This document shows, piece by piece, positions 15,049 to 23,454 of a stretch of 43,591 nt of DNA. Numbering within the stretch: the stretch's first letter is position 1; every line of letters begins with the position of its first letter. Under the pieces are notes generated by a model. The model saw only the letters and a list, made by a program, of their open reading frames with translations. It had not been told where the DNA came from and did no database searches. Source of the DNA: DASYML01 sp036399835 (GTDB taxonomy: Bacteria > Acidobacteriota > Blastocatellia > Pyrinomonadales > Pyrinomonadaceae); the NCBI GenBank assembly GCA_036399835.1, contig DASWMI010000015.1, forward strand, positions 1 to 43,591, given 5' to 3'. The position numbers and the translations under genes are program-made.

Positions 15049-16164
15049 GTGCGTCCATCTCTCATAGGGTTGTTAATCTCTCTCTTCATCGGCTCAATCC
15101 TGTTGGCTTCTACAGCCGGGGCACAGGTTAAATCCGAAAAAAGCTCGGTTCAGGAGACAGGCAGCGTGGAGTCTCAAACAAGCGGCGGCGCGGGCAATGG
15201 CAAGATAGTCTTTGCCATACATGGCGGCGCGGGCACGATTGAGCGCGGGAAGATGACTGCCGAACGCGAAAAGCAATACCGCGCCAAGCTTGAAGAAGCA
15301 TTAAAGGCCGGCTATCAAATCTTGCAGCGCGGCGGCAATAGCCTGGATGCCGTCGAGGCTGCCATCAGGCTCTTAGAAGACTCGCCTCTATTCAACGCGG
15401 GCAAGGGCGCTGTCTTTACCAGCGCGGGGACAAACGAGCTGGATGCTTCCATCATGGAGGGCAAGACTTTGAAGGCGGGCGCGGTCGCGAGCCTCAAGCA
15501 TATTAAAAATCCTATCAGCCTGGCGCGGATGGTGATGGAAAAGTCGCCGCACGTGATGATGGTCGGAGAGGGAGCGGAAACGTTTGCACAGCAACAGGGC
15601 GTGCAGTTTGTGGACCAGAAGTATTTCTTTACAGAGCAGCGCTGGAACGACTACCTGCGCATCAAGGAAGCCGAGCAGAAGAAAGCGGACCAGGAGAAGC
15701 AAAAGGGAGGCGCAGGCGGCGGCAAGCAGCGTCTACCGCAGAGCGAGCATCACTTTGGCACGGTCGGGGCAGTGGCCCTGGATAAAAACGGCAACCTTGC
15801 CGCGGGAACTTCGACGGGCGGCATCAGCAATAAAAAGTTCGGGCGCGTCGGCGATTCACCGATCATAGGCGCGGGCACGTATGCCAACAACCGGACCTGC
15901 GCCGTCTCGGCCACGGGCGACGGAGAGTATTTCATACGCTCTGCCGTCGCACATGATATTTCCGCTTTGATGGAATATCGCGGACTCTCGGCCAGTGAAG
16001 CGGCCCGCACGGTGATTGATAAGGTGGGCCAACTGGGCGGCGGCGGCGGCGTCATCGTGCTCGATAAGGACGGCAATATCGCCATGCACTTTAATACTTC
16101 GGGCATGTATCGCGGTTATATAGATGCCAGCGGAAAAATGTCTGTGGAAATTTATAAGGATTAG
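15049..16164 (+). CDS. Exported isoaspartyl peptidase / L-asparaginase (Ntn hydrolase)
   Basis: A plant-type asparaginase/isoaspartyl dipeptidase, which self-cleaves and uses an N-terminal Thr nucleophile to hydrolyse isoaspartyl peptides. I choose the GTG at 15049 because a perfect AAGGAGG (15036-15042) sits 6 bases upstream; an ATG at 14977 lacks this. The 371-residue precursor begins with a signal peptide (LIGLLISLFIGSILLASTAGAQ). The alpha subunit carries AIHGGAGTI and the GNSLDAVEAAI block. A Lys/Gln/Gly-rich linker precedes the processing site HHFGTVGAVALD, where Thr becomes the nucleophile. STGGISNK and GAGTYAN follow in the beta subunit, and the Gly-rich GGGGGVIVLD loop closes it. Activity is expected in the periplasm. 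Confidence 0.92.
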   Translation: MRPSLIGLLISLFIGSILLASTAGAQVKSEKSSVQETGSVESQTSGGAGNGKIVFAIHGGAGTIERGKMTAEREKQYRAKLEEALKAGYQILQRGGNSLDAVEAAIRLLEDSPLFNAGKGAVFTSAGTNELDASIMEGKTLKAGAVASLKHIKNPISLARMVMEKSPHVMMVGEGAETFAQQQGVQFVDQKYFFTEQRWNDYLRIKEAEQKKADQEKQKGGAGGGKQRLPQSEHHFGTVGAVALDKNGNLAAGTSTGGISNKKFGRVGDSPIIGAGTYANNRTCAVSATGDGEYFIRSAVAHDISALMEYRGLSASEAARTVIDKVGQLGGGGGVIVLDKDGNIAMHFNTSGMYRGYIDASGKMSVEIYKD

Positions 16165-16600
16165 AGCGAGGCTGAAAGTTGGCGTAAATATGCTCGAATC
16201 CAGGTATTTGGGCGCAAAAGGCAGGTCTCGTGGTGTGAAGGGCAGACCGGGATGGGGGTTCAAGCCTGACTCAGGCGATAACTCCCCCGAAGGTTTCTCG
16301 GCAAAAGTTGAAAAAGAGCTTGTCTAGCGGAGAGTTTTACTGTAAAAGAATATAGCCGAAAGCCCAAATAATGTGCCGACTTAACGCAAATGTTTATTGA
16401 CACCGGGCGAGGTTTCGTGTAAAAAGACCAAGATGCTTAAGCCCACGGTGGCTTGGAATCCTGCTTTTTTACGGATGTTTGGCGCGAGCGGACGTGGTTG
16501 AGTTGGCTGCTGGCGAGACGAGCAAGCCCATCTCCCATGACTCTGAAGGAGTTTCGTAGCGCGCTTTCAAAATTTTTTTCACATTACGGGAGGAGAATTA
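16165..16600 (+). other. Intergenic region: unassigned upstream part and a ~170-base leader
   Basis: Bases 16165-16396 hold no gene I can support; the one short frame has no family-like sequence. From the promoter at 16397-16425 to the ATG at 16601 there is a leader of about 170 bases. It contains short complementary segments (for example GGCTTG near 16452 with CAAGCC near 16524, and GGCTGCT with AGCAAGCC around 16507-16528) and ends in a T-rich tract followed by GGAGGAG. It does not match a riboswitch I know. It may be a structured leader controlling the FecR-like gene. Confidence 0.4.
16397..16425 (+). promoter_or_regulatory. Sigma-70-type promoter for the FecR-like gene
   Basis: A consensus TTGACA (-35) at 16397-16402 is followed after exactly 17 bases by TAAAAA (-10, weaker) at 16420-16425. 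The start would be near 16432, leaving a leader of about 170 bases. Confidence 0.55.
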
Positions 16601-17329
16601 ATGTACAGCAGAAATTGGAGCCGTAAGTCCATCGCGATTTGCCTGGCTGTTGCCATCTTGAGCTTGTACTCGATGGTGGTGCTGGCAAGTCCGGGACTGC
16701 AAGGCCAAACAGGGCCGTCAGGCGAACTGTCGGTATCCGGGCAAGTCACCGTCAACGGCCAGAACGCTATTTCCGGTGCGACCGTCTTTTCGGACAGCAC
16801 AGTTGCTACGGCGAAGGGTTCAAGCGCCGTCGTCAGCCTCGGCAAACTCGGTCGTGTTGAATTCTTGCCGGATTCCAGCGCCCGTCTCAGCTTTACCGAG
16901 ACCGGCATCATGCTCACGCTCGACGCCGGACGCGTCCGTGTGTCAACGCCGGCTGGCACTTCCGCCACCGTCACAACCAAAGACGGCATGGTCATTGCGG
17001 ACAGTTCGCAGCCCGCAGCCTTCACCGTTGATACCGAATGCGGCAACACCATCGTCGCGACTCAGACTGGTATCGTTAATCTGCGTACGGGCGACAAGAA
17101 CAAGCAGGTCGCCGCAGGTACGCAGGACACAGCGGGGACGGCCCAGCCCGGCACACGCTGCACGCGTCTGACCAGACCCGATACCTTCGGCAGACTCGGT
17201 GGCGGCGCGCTCGCGGCTCTGCTCCTGGCAGCCGGTGGTGCTGTGGCAGCAGCCATCATCGCTGCGACCCGTGGCAATAACGACATCAACTTCGGCGGCA
17301 CTGTCAACGTTGTCAGTCCGACTAAGTAG
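16601..17329 (+). CDS. FecR-domain-like membrane-anchored protein
   Basis: A 242-residue exported protein. Residues 10-29 form a signal sequence or N-terminal anchor. Residues about 40-165 are a beta-rich FecR-like region: VNGQNAISGATVFSDSTVATAKGSSAVVSLGKLGRVEFLPDSSARL..., then GRVRVSTPAGTSATVTT and a second turn with TQTGIVNLRTG. A Gly/Ala-rich hydrophobic segment (about 200-224) followed by RGNND forms a C-terminal membrane helix. It has only two cysteines, which could form a disulfide. The ribosome site GGAGGAG is near perfect, so expression may be high. No ECF sigma factor or TonB receptor adjoins it, so the classical FecR signalling role is not supported. The next gene belongs to UDP-sugar metabolism, after a terminator. 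Confidence 0.7.
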   Translation: MYSRNWSRKSIAICLAVAILSLYSMVVLASPGLQGQTGPSGELSVSGQVTVNGQNAISGATVFSDSTVATAKGSSAVVSLGKLGRVEFLPDSSARLSFTETGIMLTLDAGRVRVSTPAGTSATVTTKDGMVIADSSQPAAFTVDTECGNTIVATQTGIVNLRTGDKNKQVAAGTQDTAGTAQPGTRCTRLTRPDTFGRLGGGALAALLLAAGGAVAAAIIAATRGNNDINFGGTVNVVSPTK

Positions 17330-17387
17330 TCTGAGACAAAGGGTCAATCCAGAGGTGCGCATCCCTTGCGCACAGTAAATGAACTGT

Positions 17388-17434
17388 AACCTTGCGGGCC
17401 ACGTGTTTTACACTGCGCGTGGCCCGCAAGGTTT
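17388..17434 (+). terminator. Rho-independent terminator after the FecR-like gene
   Basis: A 17-18-bp nearly perfect GC-rich stem (17388-17405 with 17415-17432) with a short loop, followed by TTTT. It lies 60 bases after the FecR-like stop and 40 bases before the UDP-glucose dehydrogenase start. Confidence 0.85.
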
Positions 17435-17472
17435 TGCACGTTCTGAGTCTTTTTTCGGCAGGTAGTTTGAGC

Positions 17473-18771
17473 ATGCATATTGCTGTAATCGGCACGGGTT
17501 ACGTCGGGTTGGTGACGGGCGCTTGCTTTGCAGAGTTTGGCGTGGATGTAACTTGCGTTGATGTGGATGCGGCTAAGATCACGAGGCTGGCGAAAGGCGA
17601 TGTCCCGATTTACGAGCCGGGGCTGGAGCAGTTGGTTGAAAAGAATACTCATGCCGGGCGGCTCAGGTTTACGACCGACATCAAGTCTACCATAGAAGAA
17701 TCGCTCGTCATCTTTATCGCCGTCGGGACGCCGCCGAAAGATGACGGCTCGGCGGACCTTCGCTACATAGAAGCGGCTGCGCGCTCCATAGCAGAATGCA
17801 TGAACGGCTACAAGGTGATTGTCACCAAATCCACCGTCCCCATCGGCACTGGCGAGTACCTGCGTAAATTCATACGCGAGCATCAGCAGATACAACACAA
17901 TTTCGGCATCGTCTCAAATCCGGAATTTTTGCGTGAGGGTGCGGCGATCAATGATTTCATGCGCCCGGATCGCGTCGTCATAGGCAGCCGCGACGAAGAG
18001 GCCGTGGCGATTATGCGCGATCTCTATCGTCCTCTCTATCTTATCGAAGCGCCCTTCGTCGTGACCTCGCTCGAAGCCGCGGAACTCTCGAAATATGCTG
18101 CCAACGCTTTTCTCGCCACCAAAATCTCTTTCATCAACGAGATTGCCAACCTCTGCGACCGCATCGGATGCGATGTCCACGATGTCGCCAAGGCGATGGG
18201 GATGGACCGGCGCATCGGGAGCAAATTTCTGCATCCCGGGCCTGGTTTCGGCGGCTCCTGTTTCCCGAAAGACACGAGCGCCTTATCTATGGTCGCGCGC
18301 GAGTTCGGCTGCGAGTCGCGGATTGTTGATGCCGTCATAGAAGTCAACCGTATGCAGCGCGAGGCGATGCTGCCAAAGATTGAGAAGCTGGTCGGCACGC
18401 TCGAAGGTAAAACCGTGGCCGTGCTCGGCCTCTCTTTCAAGCCTGAGACGGACGACATGCGCGAAGCTCCGGCGGTGGACATCATCAAAGGGATACTCGC
18501 GCGCGGAGCAACCGTGCGCGCTTACGACCCGGTAGCCATGCCTGAAGCGGCCAAGGTGCTGCCCGATATAACTTATGCTGAAGACGAGTATGCGGCGGTC
18601 ACGGGGGCAGACGCGCTCGTCTTCGTCACCGAATGGAATCAATTTCGCGCGCTCGACATGAATCGCATACGCGAGCTGATGCGCAGCCCCAGGATAGCCG
18701 ACCTGCGCAACATCTATGAGCCGCAAGCGATGCGCGAGCTTGGCTTTGATTACGTCGGAGTTGGAAGGTAA
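17473..18771 (+). CDS. ugd: UDP-glucose 6-dehydrogenase
   Basis: This NAD-dependent enzyme oxidises UDP-glucose twice to UDP-glucuronate, a precursor of acidic surface polysaccharides. Start taken at ATG 17473 (MHIAVIGTGYVG), with AGGTAG upstream; an earlier in-frame ATG at 17392 lies in the terminator and is rejected. The 432 residues include the Rossmann motif GTGYVG (7-12), the VGTPP.DDGSADL segment, the STVP(I)GT motif, the linking helix with NAFLATKISFINE, and the catalytic Cys in FGGSCFPKD (about residue 261). The C-terminal UDP-binding domain has LGLSFKPETDDMREAP. It could also be a UDP-N-acetyl-hexosamine dehydrogenase, but spacing and motifs fit the glucose enzyme best. An epimerase gene follows after a TGACARG repeat. 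Confidence 0.92.
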   Translation: MHIAVIGTGYVGLVTGACFAEFGVDVTCVDVDAAKITRLAKGDVPIYEPGLEQLVEKNTHAGRLRFTTDIKSTIEESLVIFIAVGTPPKDDGSADLRYIEAAARSIAECMNGYKVIVTKSTVPIGTGEYLRKFIREHQQIQHNFGIVSNPEFLREGAAINDFMRPDRVVIGSRDEEAVAIMRDLYRPLYLIEAPFVVTSLEAAELSKYAANAFLATKISFINEIANLCDRIGCDVHDVAKAMGMDRRIGSKFLHPGPGFGGSCFPKDTSALSMVAREFGCESRIVDAVIEVNRMQREAMLPKIEKLVGTLEGKTVAVLGLSFKPETDDMREAPAVDIIKGILARGATVRAYDPVAMPEAAKVLPDITYAEDEYAAVTGADALVFVTEWNQFRALDMNRIRELMRSPRIADLRNIYEPQAMRELGFDYVGVGR

Positions 18772-18774
18772 AAA

Positions 18775-18855
18775 GGTGAACAGTGACAAGTGACAGGTGA
18801 CAGGTCAAAACCTTGTCTTCACCTGTCACCTGTGACCTGTCACCTATCACTGTTC
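18775..18855. repeat. TGACARG-family inverted repeat, copy B
   Basis: The left arm (18775-18803) is GTGAACAGTGACAAGTGACAGG followed by a further TGACAGG unit; the right arm (about 18821-18855) is its complement with extra units. It begins 4 bases after the dehydrogenase stop and ends in CACTGTTCTTATG, the ATG being the start at 18858. It replaces any Shine-Dalgarno sequence of the epimerase gene. Confidence 0.88.
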
Positions 18856-18857
18856 TT

Positions 18858-19817
18858 ATGTCTCTTTCTGGAATCGTACTGGTCACGGGCGGGGCGGGCT
18901 TTATCGGGTCGCACATTGCCGAATCGCTGGCGCGTGTTGGCGCGCGCGTGCGCGTGATAGACGACCTTTCGACGGGCCATCGTGAAAATCTGGAAGAGAT
19001 CGGGGGCGAGATTGATTTCATCCAGAGCAGCCTCACGGATGAAGCTGCTGTCAGGCGCGCTCTGGAGGATGTCGAGGTCGTTTTTCACGAGGCGGCGATT
19101 CCTTCCGTGCCGCGTTCGGTTGAAAACCCGCGCGAGACGCACAGGGCCTGCGTAGACGCGACCTTCTCATTGCTGCTGGCGGCGCGCGAAAGGGGCGTGA
19201 AGCGTGTTGTCTACGCGGCATCAAGCTCTGCTTATGGAAACCAGCCGACGCTGCCGAAAACGGAAGAGATGCGGCCTGAGCCGCTCTCGCCTTACGCGGT
19301 TGCCAAGCTCGTCGGAGAATATTATTGCCAGGTCTTCGCGCGGACCTACCATCTTGAGACCATCTCGCTGCGCTACTTCAACGTCTTTGGGCCAAGACAA
19401 GACCCAAGCTCGCACTACTCCGGCGTCATCTCACGCTTTATCAGCGCCTTGATGAAGGGCGAGCGACCCGTCATCTTCGGCGACGGCGAGCAATCCCGCG
19501 ATTTCACATACGTCTCGAATGTCGTTGACGCGAACCTTCGCGCAGCCGAAACGACCAAAGGCATAGGCCAGACCATCAACATCGCCAACGGCGAAAGAAT
19601 CACGCTCAACCAGCTTCTGGAAGTGGTCCAGAATATTACTGGCCGCAGCGAGATGCGCGCCGATTATCGAGAACTGCGGCAGGGCGATGTCCGCCACAGC
19701 CTGGCAGACATTACACGCGCCAGAGAGTTTTTAGGATACGAGCCGCGCGTCCGTCTCGAAGAGGGACTGCTGAAGACGATTGACTGGTGGAAGCAGAGCC
19801 GTTTTGCAGAGTCCTGA
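18858..19817 (+). CDS. NAD-dependent UDP-hexose epimerase (GalE/WbpP-like)
   Basis: An extended SDR of 319 residues. The start at ATG 18858 gives MSLSGIVLVTGGAGFIGSH, the standard Rossmann opening; an earlier in-frame start lies inside the repeat. Motifs: TGGAGFIG, DDLSTG, FHEAAIPSVPRSVENP, SSSAYG with the catalytic Ser, and YAVAKLVGE with catalytic Tyr and Lys. The AAIPSVPRSV...P segment resembles UDP-N-acetylglucosamine 4-epimerases of the WbpP/TviC type rather than plain GalE, but dehydratases and decarboxylases share many of these features. Placement after the UDP-glucose dehydrogenase suggests a polysaccharide precursor role. The substrate assignment is inference. Confidence 0.85.
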   Translation: MSLSGIVLVTGGAGFIGSHIAESLARVGARVRVIDDLSTGHRENLEEIGGEIDFIQSSLTDEAAVRRALEDVEVVFHEAAIPSVPRSVENPRETHRACVDATFSLLLAARERGVKRVVYAASSSAYGNQPTLPKTEEMRPEPLSPYAVAKLVGEYYCQVFARTYHLETISLRYFNVFGPRQDPSSHYSGVISRFISALMKGERPVIFGDGEQSRDFTYVSNVVDANLRAAETTKGIGQTINIANGERITLNQLLEVVQNITGRSEMRADYRELRQGDVRHSLADITRAREFLGYEPRVRLEEGLLKTIDWWKQSRFAES

Positions 19818-19842
19818 TACTCGACCCCTCAAGCTCTAAAAA

Positions 19843-20889
19843 TTAACTTTCAACCATCCGCCGTAAGCTCTCCGTGTAAGGCTGGCGAGCAACGCCTTTA
19901 TCCGTGATGATGGCGGCGATAAATTCGTTGGGCGTGACGTCGAAGGCCGGGTTGTGTACGGCGACACCTTCGGGGGCGAGCTGCTGGTCGCGCATGTGCG
20001 TCACTTCGCGGCTGTCGCGCTCTTCAATGGGTATCTCTTCGCCGGATGGGATTGAAAGATCAAGCGTAGAGATGGGCGCGGCGACATAGAATGGAATATT
20101 GTGTTGACGCGCGAGGACGGCTACCATGTATGTCCCAATCTTGTTGGCCGTGTCGCCGTTGGCGGCGATGCGGTCTGCGCCGACGACAACCGCGTCAACC
20201 TTGCCTTGCTTCATGATGTGCCCGGCCATGTTGTCTGTAATGATGGTCACGGGTATCTGGTCCTGGCTCAACTCCCAGGCGGTGAGCCTTGAGCCTTGAA
20301 GGAAGGGGCGCGTTTCGTCTGCGATGACGGCGACGCGCTTGCCTGCATCGCGCGCCCCGCGTATCACGCCGAGCGCCGTGCCGTAATCCCCCGCGGTGGC
20401 GAGCGCCCCGGCGTTGCAATGTGTCAGCACGGTCGCGCCGTCCGGTATCAGCTCGCCGCCGAAACGCCCCAGAGCGCGGTTGGCTTCAATATCTTCAGCG
20501 AAGATAGCTCGCGCTTCATCCACCAGTTGCTTCTTCAAATCGTCAACCTCAAGCCCTGCGGCCTTCCCGCGCTGAAAAGACCGGCGCATGCGCTCTATGG
20601 CCCAGAAGAGATTGACAGCCGTCGGGCGCGTCGCGCTCATCACGTCGCACATGTAATCGAAATCGAATTCAAGATCGTCAACCGAAGTGCCGACGGACTG
20701 CTTGGCACCGAGGGCCAGCCCCATCGCGGCAGAAACGCCTATCGCCGGAGCGCCGCGCACGGCCATCTGCTTGATGGATTCCGCTACCTCTTCATAAGAG
20801 CGCAACATCAGATACTTTTCTTCATTTGGCAGCAGGCGCTGGTCCAGCATGCGCACACCCTCGTCCGTCCATTCCACGGTCTTAATCAT
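19843..20889 (-). CDS. mtnA: S-methyl-5-thioribose-1-phosphate isomerase
   Basis: MtnA converts 5-methylthioribose 1-phosphate to the ribulose form in the methionine salvage pathway. I take the ATG at 20889 (MIKTVEW...), with GAGGAG about 11 bases upstream, over an ATG at 20931. The 348 residues contain RGAPAIGVSAAMG (near 45-57), RPTAVNLFWAIERM, the catalytic Cys in THCNAGALAT (about 160) and the catalytic Asp in VGADRIAANGDTANKIGTY (about 240). The end with PAFDVTPNEFIAAIITDKG is also diagnostic and separates it from eIF2B-type proteins. Other pathway genes are not in the window. It converges on the epimerase gene with a 25-base gap. Confidence 0.94.
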   Translation of the reverse strand: MIKTVEWTDEGVRMLDQRLLPNEEKYLMLRSYEEVAESIKQMAVRGAPAIGVSAAMGLALGAKQSVGTSVDDLEFDFDYMCDVMSATRPTAVNLFWAIERMRRSFQRGKAAGLEVDDLKKQLVDEARAIFAEDIEANRALGRFGGELIPDGATVLTHCNAGALATAGDYGTALGVIRGARDAGKRVAVIADETRPFLQGSRLTAWELSQDQIPVTIITDNMAGHIMKQGKVDAVVVGADRIAANGDTANKIGTYMVAVLARQHNIPFYVAAPISTLDLSIPSGEEIPIEERDSREVTHMRDQQLAPEGVAVHNPAFDVTPNEFIAAIITDKGVARQPYTESLRRMVES

Positions 20890-21127
20890 CAGCTTGAATG
20901 CTCCTCGCGGGAATAAAATCGAATGGGGCATCTTATCAAGGCGAGCGGGAAAAGGAAAAAGACGCGCCAGCCCTTGAACCCTTAAACGTCAATCTTGAAA
21001 GGCGGTTTTTATCTCTTCGCCGTTGATGGTTGACGGGTTTTGCCTTTGCCCGGGAGGTGTGATAACTTCCTCGCGCACGGTCGGGAGGGAAAAGCTGATT
21101 CACCTTCCGGGTTCTTTTCAGTCGAAA

Positions 21128-21250
21128 GCGTCCGGGTGTCTCGCACTTTCGCGTGCGGGGAGAATAGGGAAGCGGGTGTGAATCCCGCGCGGTCGCGCCA
21201 CTGTGATGAGAGCCTGAGAAGCTCTCTAAGCCAGGAGACCTGCCCGTTGA
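21128..21250 (+). promoter_or_regulatory. Cobalamin (AdoCbl) riboswitch upstream of btuF
   Basis: The conserved core is complete: AGGGAA (21166-21171), P5 stem GCGGG/CCCGC (21172-21176 with 21184-21188) closing the normal 7-base L5 loop TGTGAAT, then CGCGCCACTGT, and the B12 box AGCCAGGAGACCTGCC (21229-21244). CGGGTGTC (21133-21140) can close the outer helix with GACCTGCCCG. Downstream, GAACGCC (21268-21274) pairs with GGTGTTC (21284-21290), and a short CCG/CGG hairpin with TTTT follows at about 21294-21308, forming a plausible expression platform before btuF. Regions 20890-21127 and 21311-21395 hold nothing else I can support. Confidence 0.93.
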
Positions 21251-21395
21251 TGCTTTGGCAGCCTTGTGAACGCCTCGCGTAAGGGTGTTCAGGCCGCAAG
21301 CGGGTTTTCCCTCCGAGTTGATTTCGTCCGAGAATCCCGTCGCCAGCCTGTAGCCTTTGACACGAGGCGAGCAGAGAGGAGCGGCGGGATTTTCT

Positions 21396-22337
21396 TTGTC
21401 AAATAATAGTTCTCAATCTCAACTACAGAAAGCGTGCGCGCTGGTCCTCTTGCTGGCCTCCGTGCTGGCCCTCTCATGTTCGCGCCGGTCCGGCGACGTT
21501 GTGCGAAAAAATATCGAAGGCACGGCGATTCGCGAAGTGACGGATGAGTTGGGCAGGCGTGTGCGCGTGCCCGTGCCGCTCAAGCGGATTGTCACGCTGG
21601 CCCCGAACCTGACAGAGATAGTTTATGCTGTCGGCGCGGGCGATAAACTGGTCGGCAATACGACCTACTGCGATTATCCTGAGCAGGCCAAGCGCGTTGC
21701 CAAAGTCAGCGATACACTGCATCCGAACATAGAGCAGATCGTAGCCCTTCATCCGCAACTCATCTTCGTTTCCACAGCCTCGCAGCTCGAAGCCTTCACG
21801 CGCCAACTTGACGAGCAGGGAATCGCCGTTTACATCACAGACCCGCGCGACCTCGAAGGAGTCTTTCGCTCGATCAATGCTATGGGCGAACTGCTGGACC
21901 AGCACGAGCGCGCGGAGCAACTGGTCCAGGACTTACGCTCGCGTGTCTCGCATGTCGAGCGCATCGTCGCGTCGAGCAAGCCTGTCAGGGTCTTTATGCA
22001 GTTTTCCGACAAGCCGCTCTACACGGCGGGGCGGGATGCTTTTGTGACCGACATGATCCGTCGCGCGGGCGGCGTTTCCGTGACGGCGGAGGTGCCTGGC
22101 GCATGGCCTCGACTGAGCGATGAGACCGCGCTGGCTTCCAGACCGGAAGCCATCATCATGGCGGCGGACAATTCTACGGGCAGGCAGGAGGTGGCGGAGG
22201 CTTTGAGGAAATCTCCCGCCGCGGTGAAGGGGCGTGTCTACGCCATCAACGGAGATTTTCTCTCGCGGCCCGGTCCAAGACTGGTCGAAGGCATAGAGCA
22301 GATAGCGCGTGTGCTGCATCCGGAAAATTTCAAATGA
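21396..22337 (+). CDS. btuF: Cobalamin ABC transporter, substrate-binding lipoprotein
   Basis: The periplasmic cobalamin-binding component. I take the TTG at 21396 as start because it directly precedes a lipoprotein signal (QKACALVLLLASVLALSC, lipid Cys near residue 27) and has AGAGGAG about 16 bases upstream; a TTG at 21357 is the other option. The mature protein is a PBP (PF01497-type) of about 285 residues: RIVTLAPNLTEIVYAVGAGDKLVG, YCDYPEQAKRVAKVSD, PNIEQIVALHPQLIF, and the C-lobe with FMQFSDKPLYTAGRDAFVTDMIRRAGG. Ligand choice is inferred from the riboswitch in front and the btuC-btuD-btuB genes behind; heme and siderophore binders share the fold. The stop overlaps the btuC start (ATGA). 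Confidence 0.92.
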   Translation: MSNNSSQSQLQKACALVLLLASVLALSCSRRSGDVVRKNIEGTAIREVTDELGRRVRVPVPLKRIVTLAPNLTEIVYAVGAGDKLVGNTTYCDYPEQAKRVAKVSDTLHPNIEQIVALHPQLIFVSTASQLEAFTRQLDEQGIAVYITDPRDLEGVFRSINAMGELLDQHERAEQLVQDLRSRVSHVERIVASSKPVRVFMQFSDKPLYTAGRDAFVTDMIRRAGGVSVTAEVPGAWPRLSDETALASRPEAIIMAADNSTGRQEVAEALRKSPAAVKGRVYAINGDFLSRPGPRLVEGIEQIARVLHPENFK

Positions 22338-23398
22338 GCCTGAGCACAAAGATTGACGAGCATGAGGCAGGCCGTGTGCGTCTGGCGCGAGGCCCTCGCG
22401 CCACGCTGCGGCAGGCGCTCTTTGTTTGTCTGATGCTGGCTGCGGCCCTCGTGCTGGCGGCGCTGGCCGCGTCGGTCGTCGGTAGCGAGCGGCTGCCGTT
22501 TCTTTCAACCTGCTGCGCGACCTTTAAGGGCGACGGGCAGGCTTGCGGGTTGACGCCGGAGCAGAGCGCGATTCTGTTTGAGATACGCTGGCCCAGAATC
22601 CTGCTGGCGGGGAGCGTAGGCGCGGCACTCGCGGCGGCGGGCGCAAGCTACCAGGCCCTCTTGCGCAACCCGCTCGCGGAGCCGTACCTGCTTGGCGTCT
22701 CGAACGGCGCGGCGGTCGGGACGATGATTGCGCTTGTCTTTCTCAGCGCGCACGAGTGGACTCGTCCTCTGCTGGCCTTTGCCGGAGCGCTCTGCGCAAC
22801 GCTGCTGGTTTACAGGCTGGCGCGCGGGCGCGCGGGCGCAACGCCCGAGAGATTAATCCTCGCGGGCGTCATCGTGACGACGTTTCTCTCTTCGGCCATA
22901 GTCTTTATGACGACGTTGATGGATGCCACGCGTATACGCTCTTTTACTTTCTGGCTGCTTGGCGATCTTTCGGGGACGACAAGGAGCCTGCTCGCCGTCG
23001 CGCTCTTGACGGCTCTCGCGGGAACAATCCTGCTGGCCTGGAATGCGCGCCCGCTCAACCTAATGATGCTCGGCGAGCGTGATGCTTTTGATCTGGGCGT
23101 GGAGGTCGAGCGAGTGCGGATGACGATTTTTGTCGTGGCGAGCCTGCTGGTCGGCGCGTCCGTCGCTGCGAGCGGGTCTGTCGGATATGTCGGACTCGTC
23201 GTCCCGCATCTGGTCCGCCTCTCGATGGGCGGCGATAACCGTATAGTCATCCCCGCATCCTCGCTGGCGGGCGCGCTCTTCGTCATCGTCGCGGACACGC
23301 TGGCGCGCACGCTCATCGCGCCGCGCGAGTTGCCGGTCGGAGCTATCACGGCCCTCGTCGGCGCGCCGCTCTTTATTTATTTACTAAGAAGAGGATGA
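22334..23398 (+). CDS. btuC: Cobalamin ABC transporter permease (FecCD family)
   Basis: A 354-residue inner-membrane permease of the FecCD/BtuC family with about ten membrane helices. Family marks: RWPRILLAGSVGAALAAAGASYQALLRNPLAEPYLLGVSNGAAVG (residues about 84-128), LAWNARPLNLMMLGERDAFDLGV, and the C-terminal GSVGYVGLVVPHLVRLSMGGDNR coupling region that contacts the ATPase. The ATGA overlap with btuF indicates translational coupling; its own stop overlaps a possible early btuD start in the same way. Assignment to B12 rather than iron-siderophore transport rests on the flanking cobalamin riboswitches. Confidence 0.93.
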   Translation: MSLSTKIDEHEAGRVRLARGPRATLRQALFVCLMLAAALVLAALAASVVGSERLPFLSTCCATFKGDGQACGLTPEQSAILFEIRWPRILLAGSVGAALAAAGASYQALLRNPLAEPYLLGVSNGAAVGTMIALVFLSAHEWTRPLLAFAGALCATLLVYRLARGRAGATPERLILAGVIVTTFLSSAIVFMTTLMDATRIRSFTFWLLGDLSGTTRSLLAVALLTALAGTILLAWNARPLNLMMLGERDAFDLGVEVERVRMTIFVVASLLVGASVAASGSVGYVGLVVPHLVRLSMGGDNRIVIPASSLAGALFVIVADTLARTLIAPRELPVGAITALVGAPLFIYLLRRG

Positions 23399-23454
23399 AA
23401 GCCTGGCTCTCATGGCAGAGCTGCTCGCTGCAAACTCTGTCGCCTGGAGAAAAG

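Noticed and set aside
16124..16327. 67-codon frame after the isoaspartyl peptidase
   Set aside because: It overlaps the peptidase end and has no ribosome site or recognisable features.
17392..17472. Upstream ATG start for UDP-glucose dehydrogenase
   Set aside because: This stretch is the terminator hairpin; the family start MHIAVIGTGYVG is at 17473.
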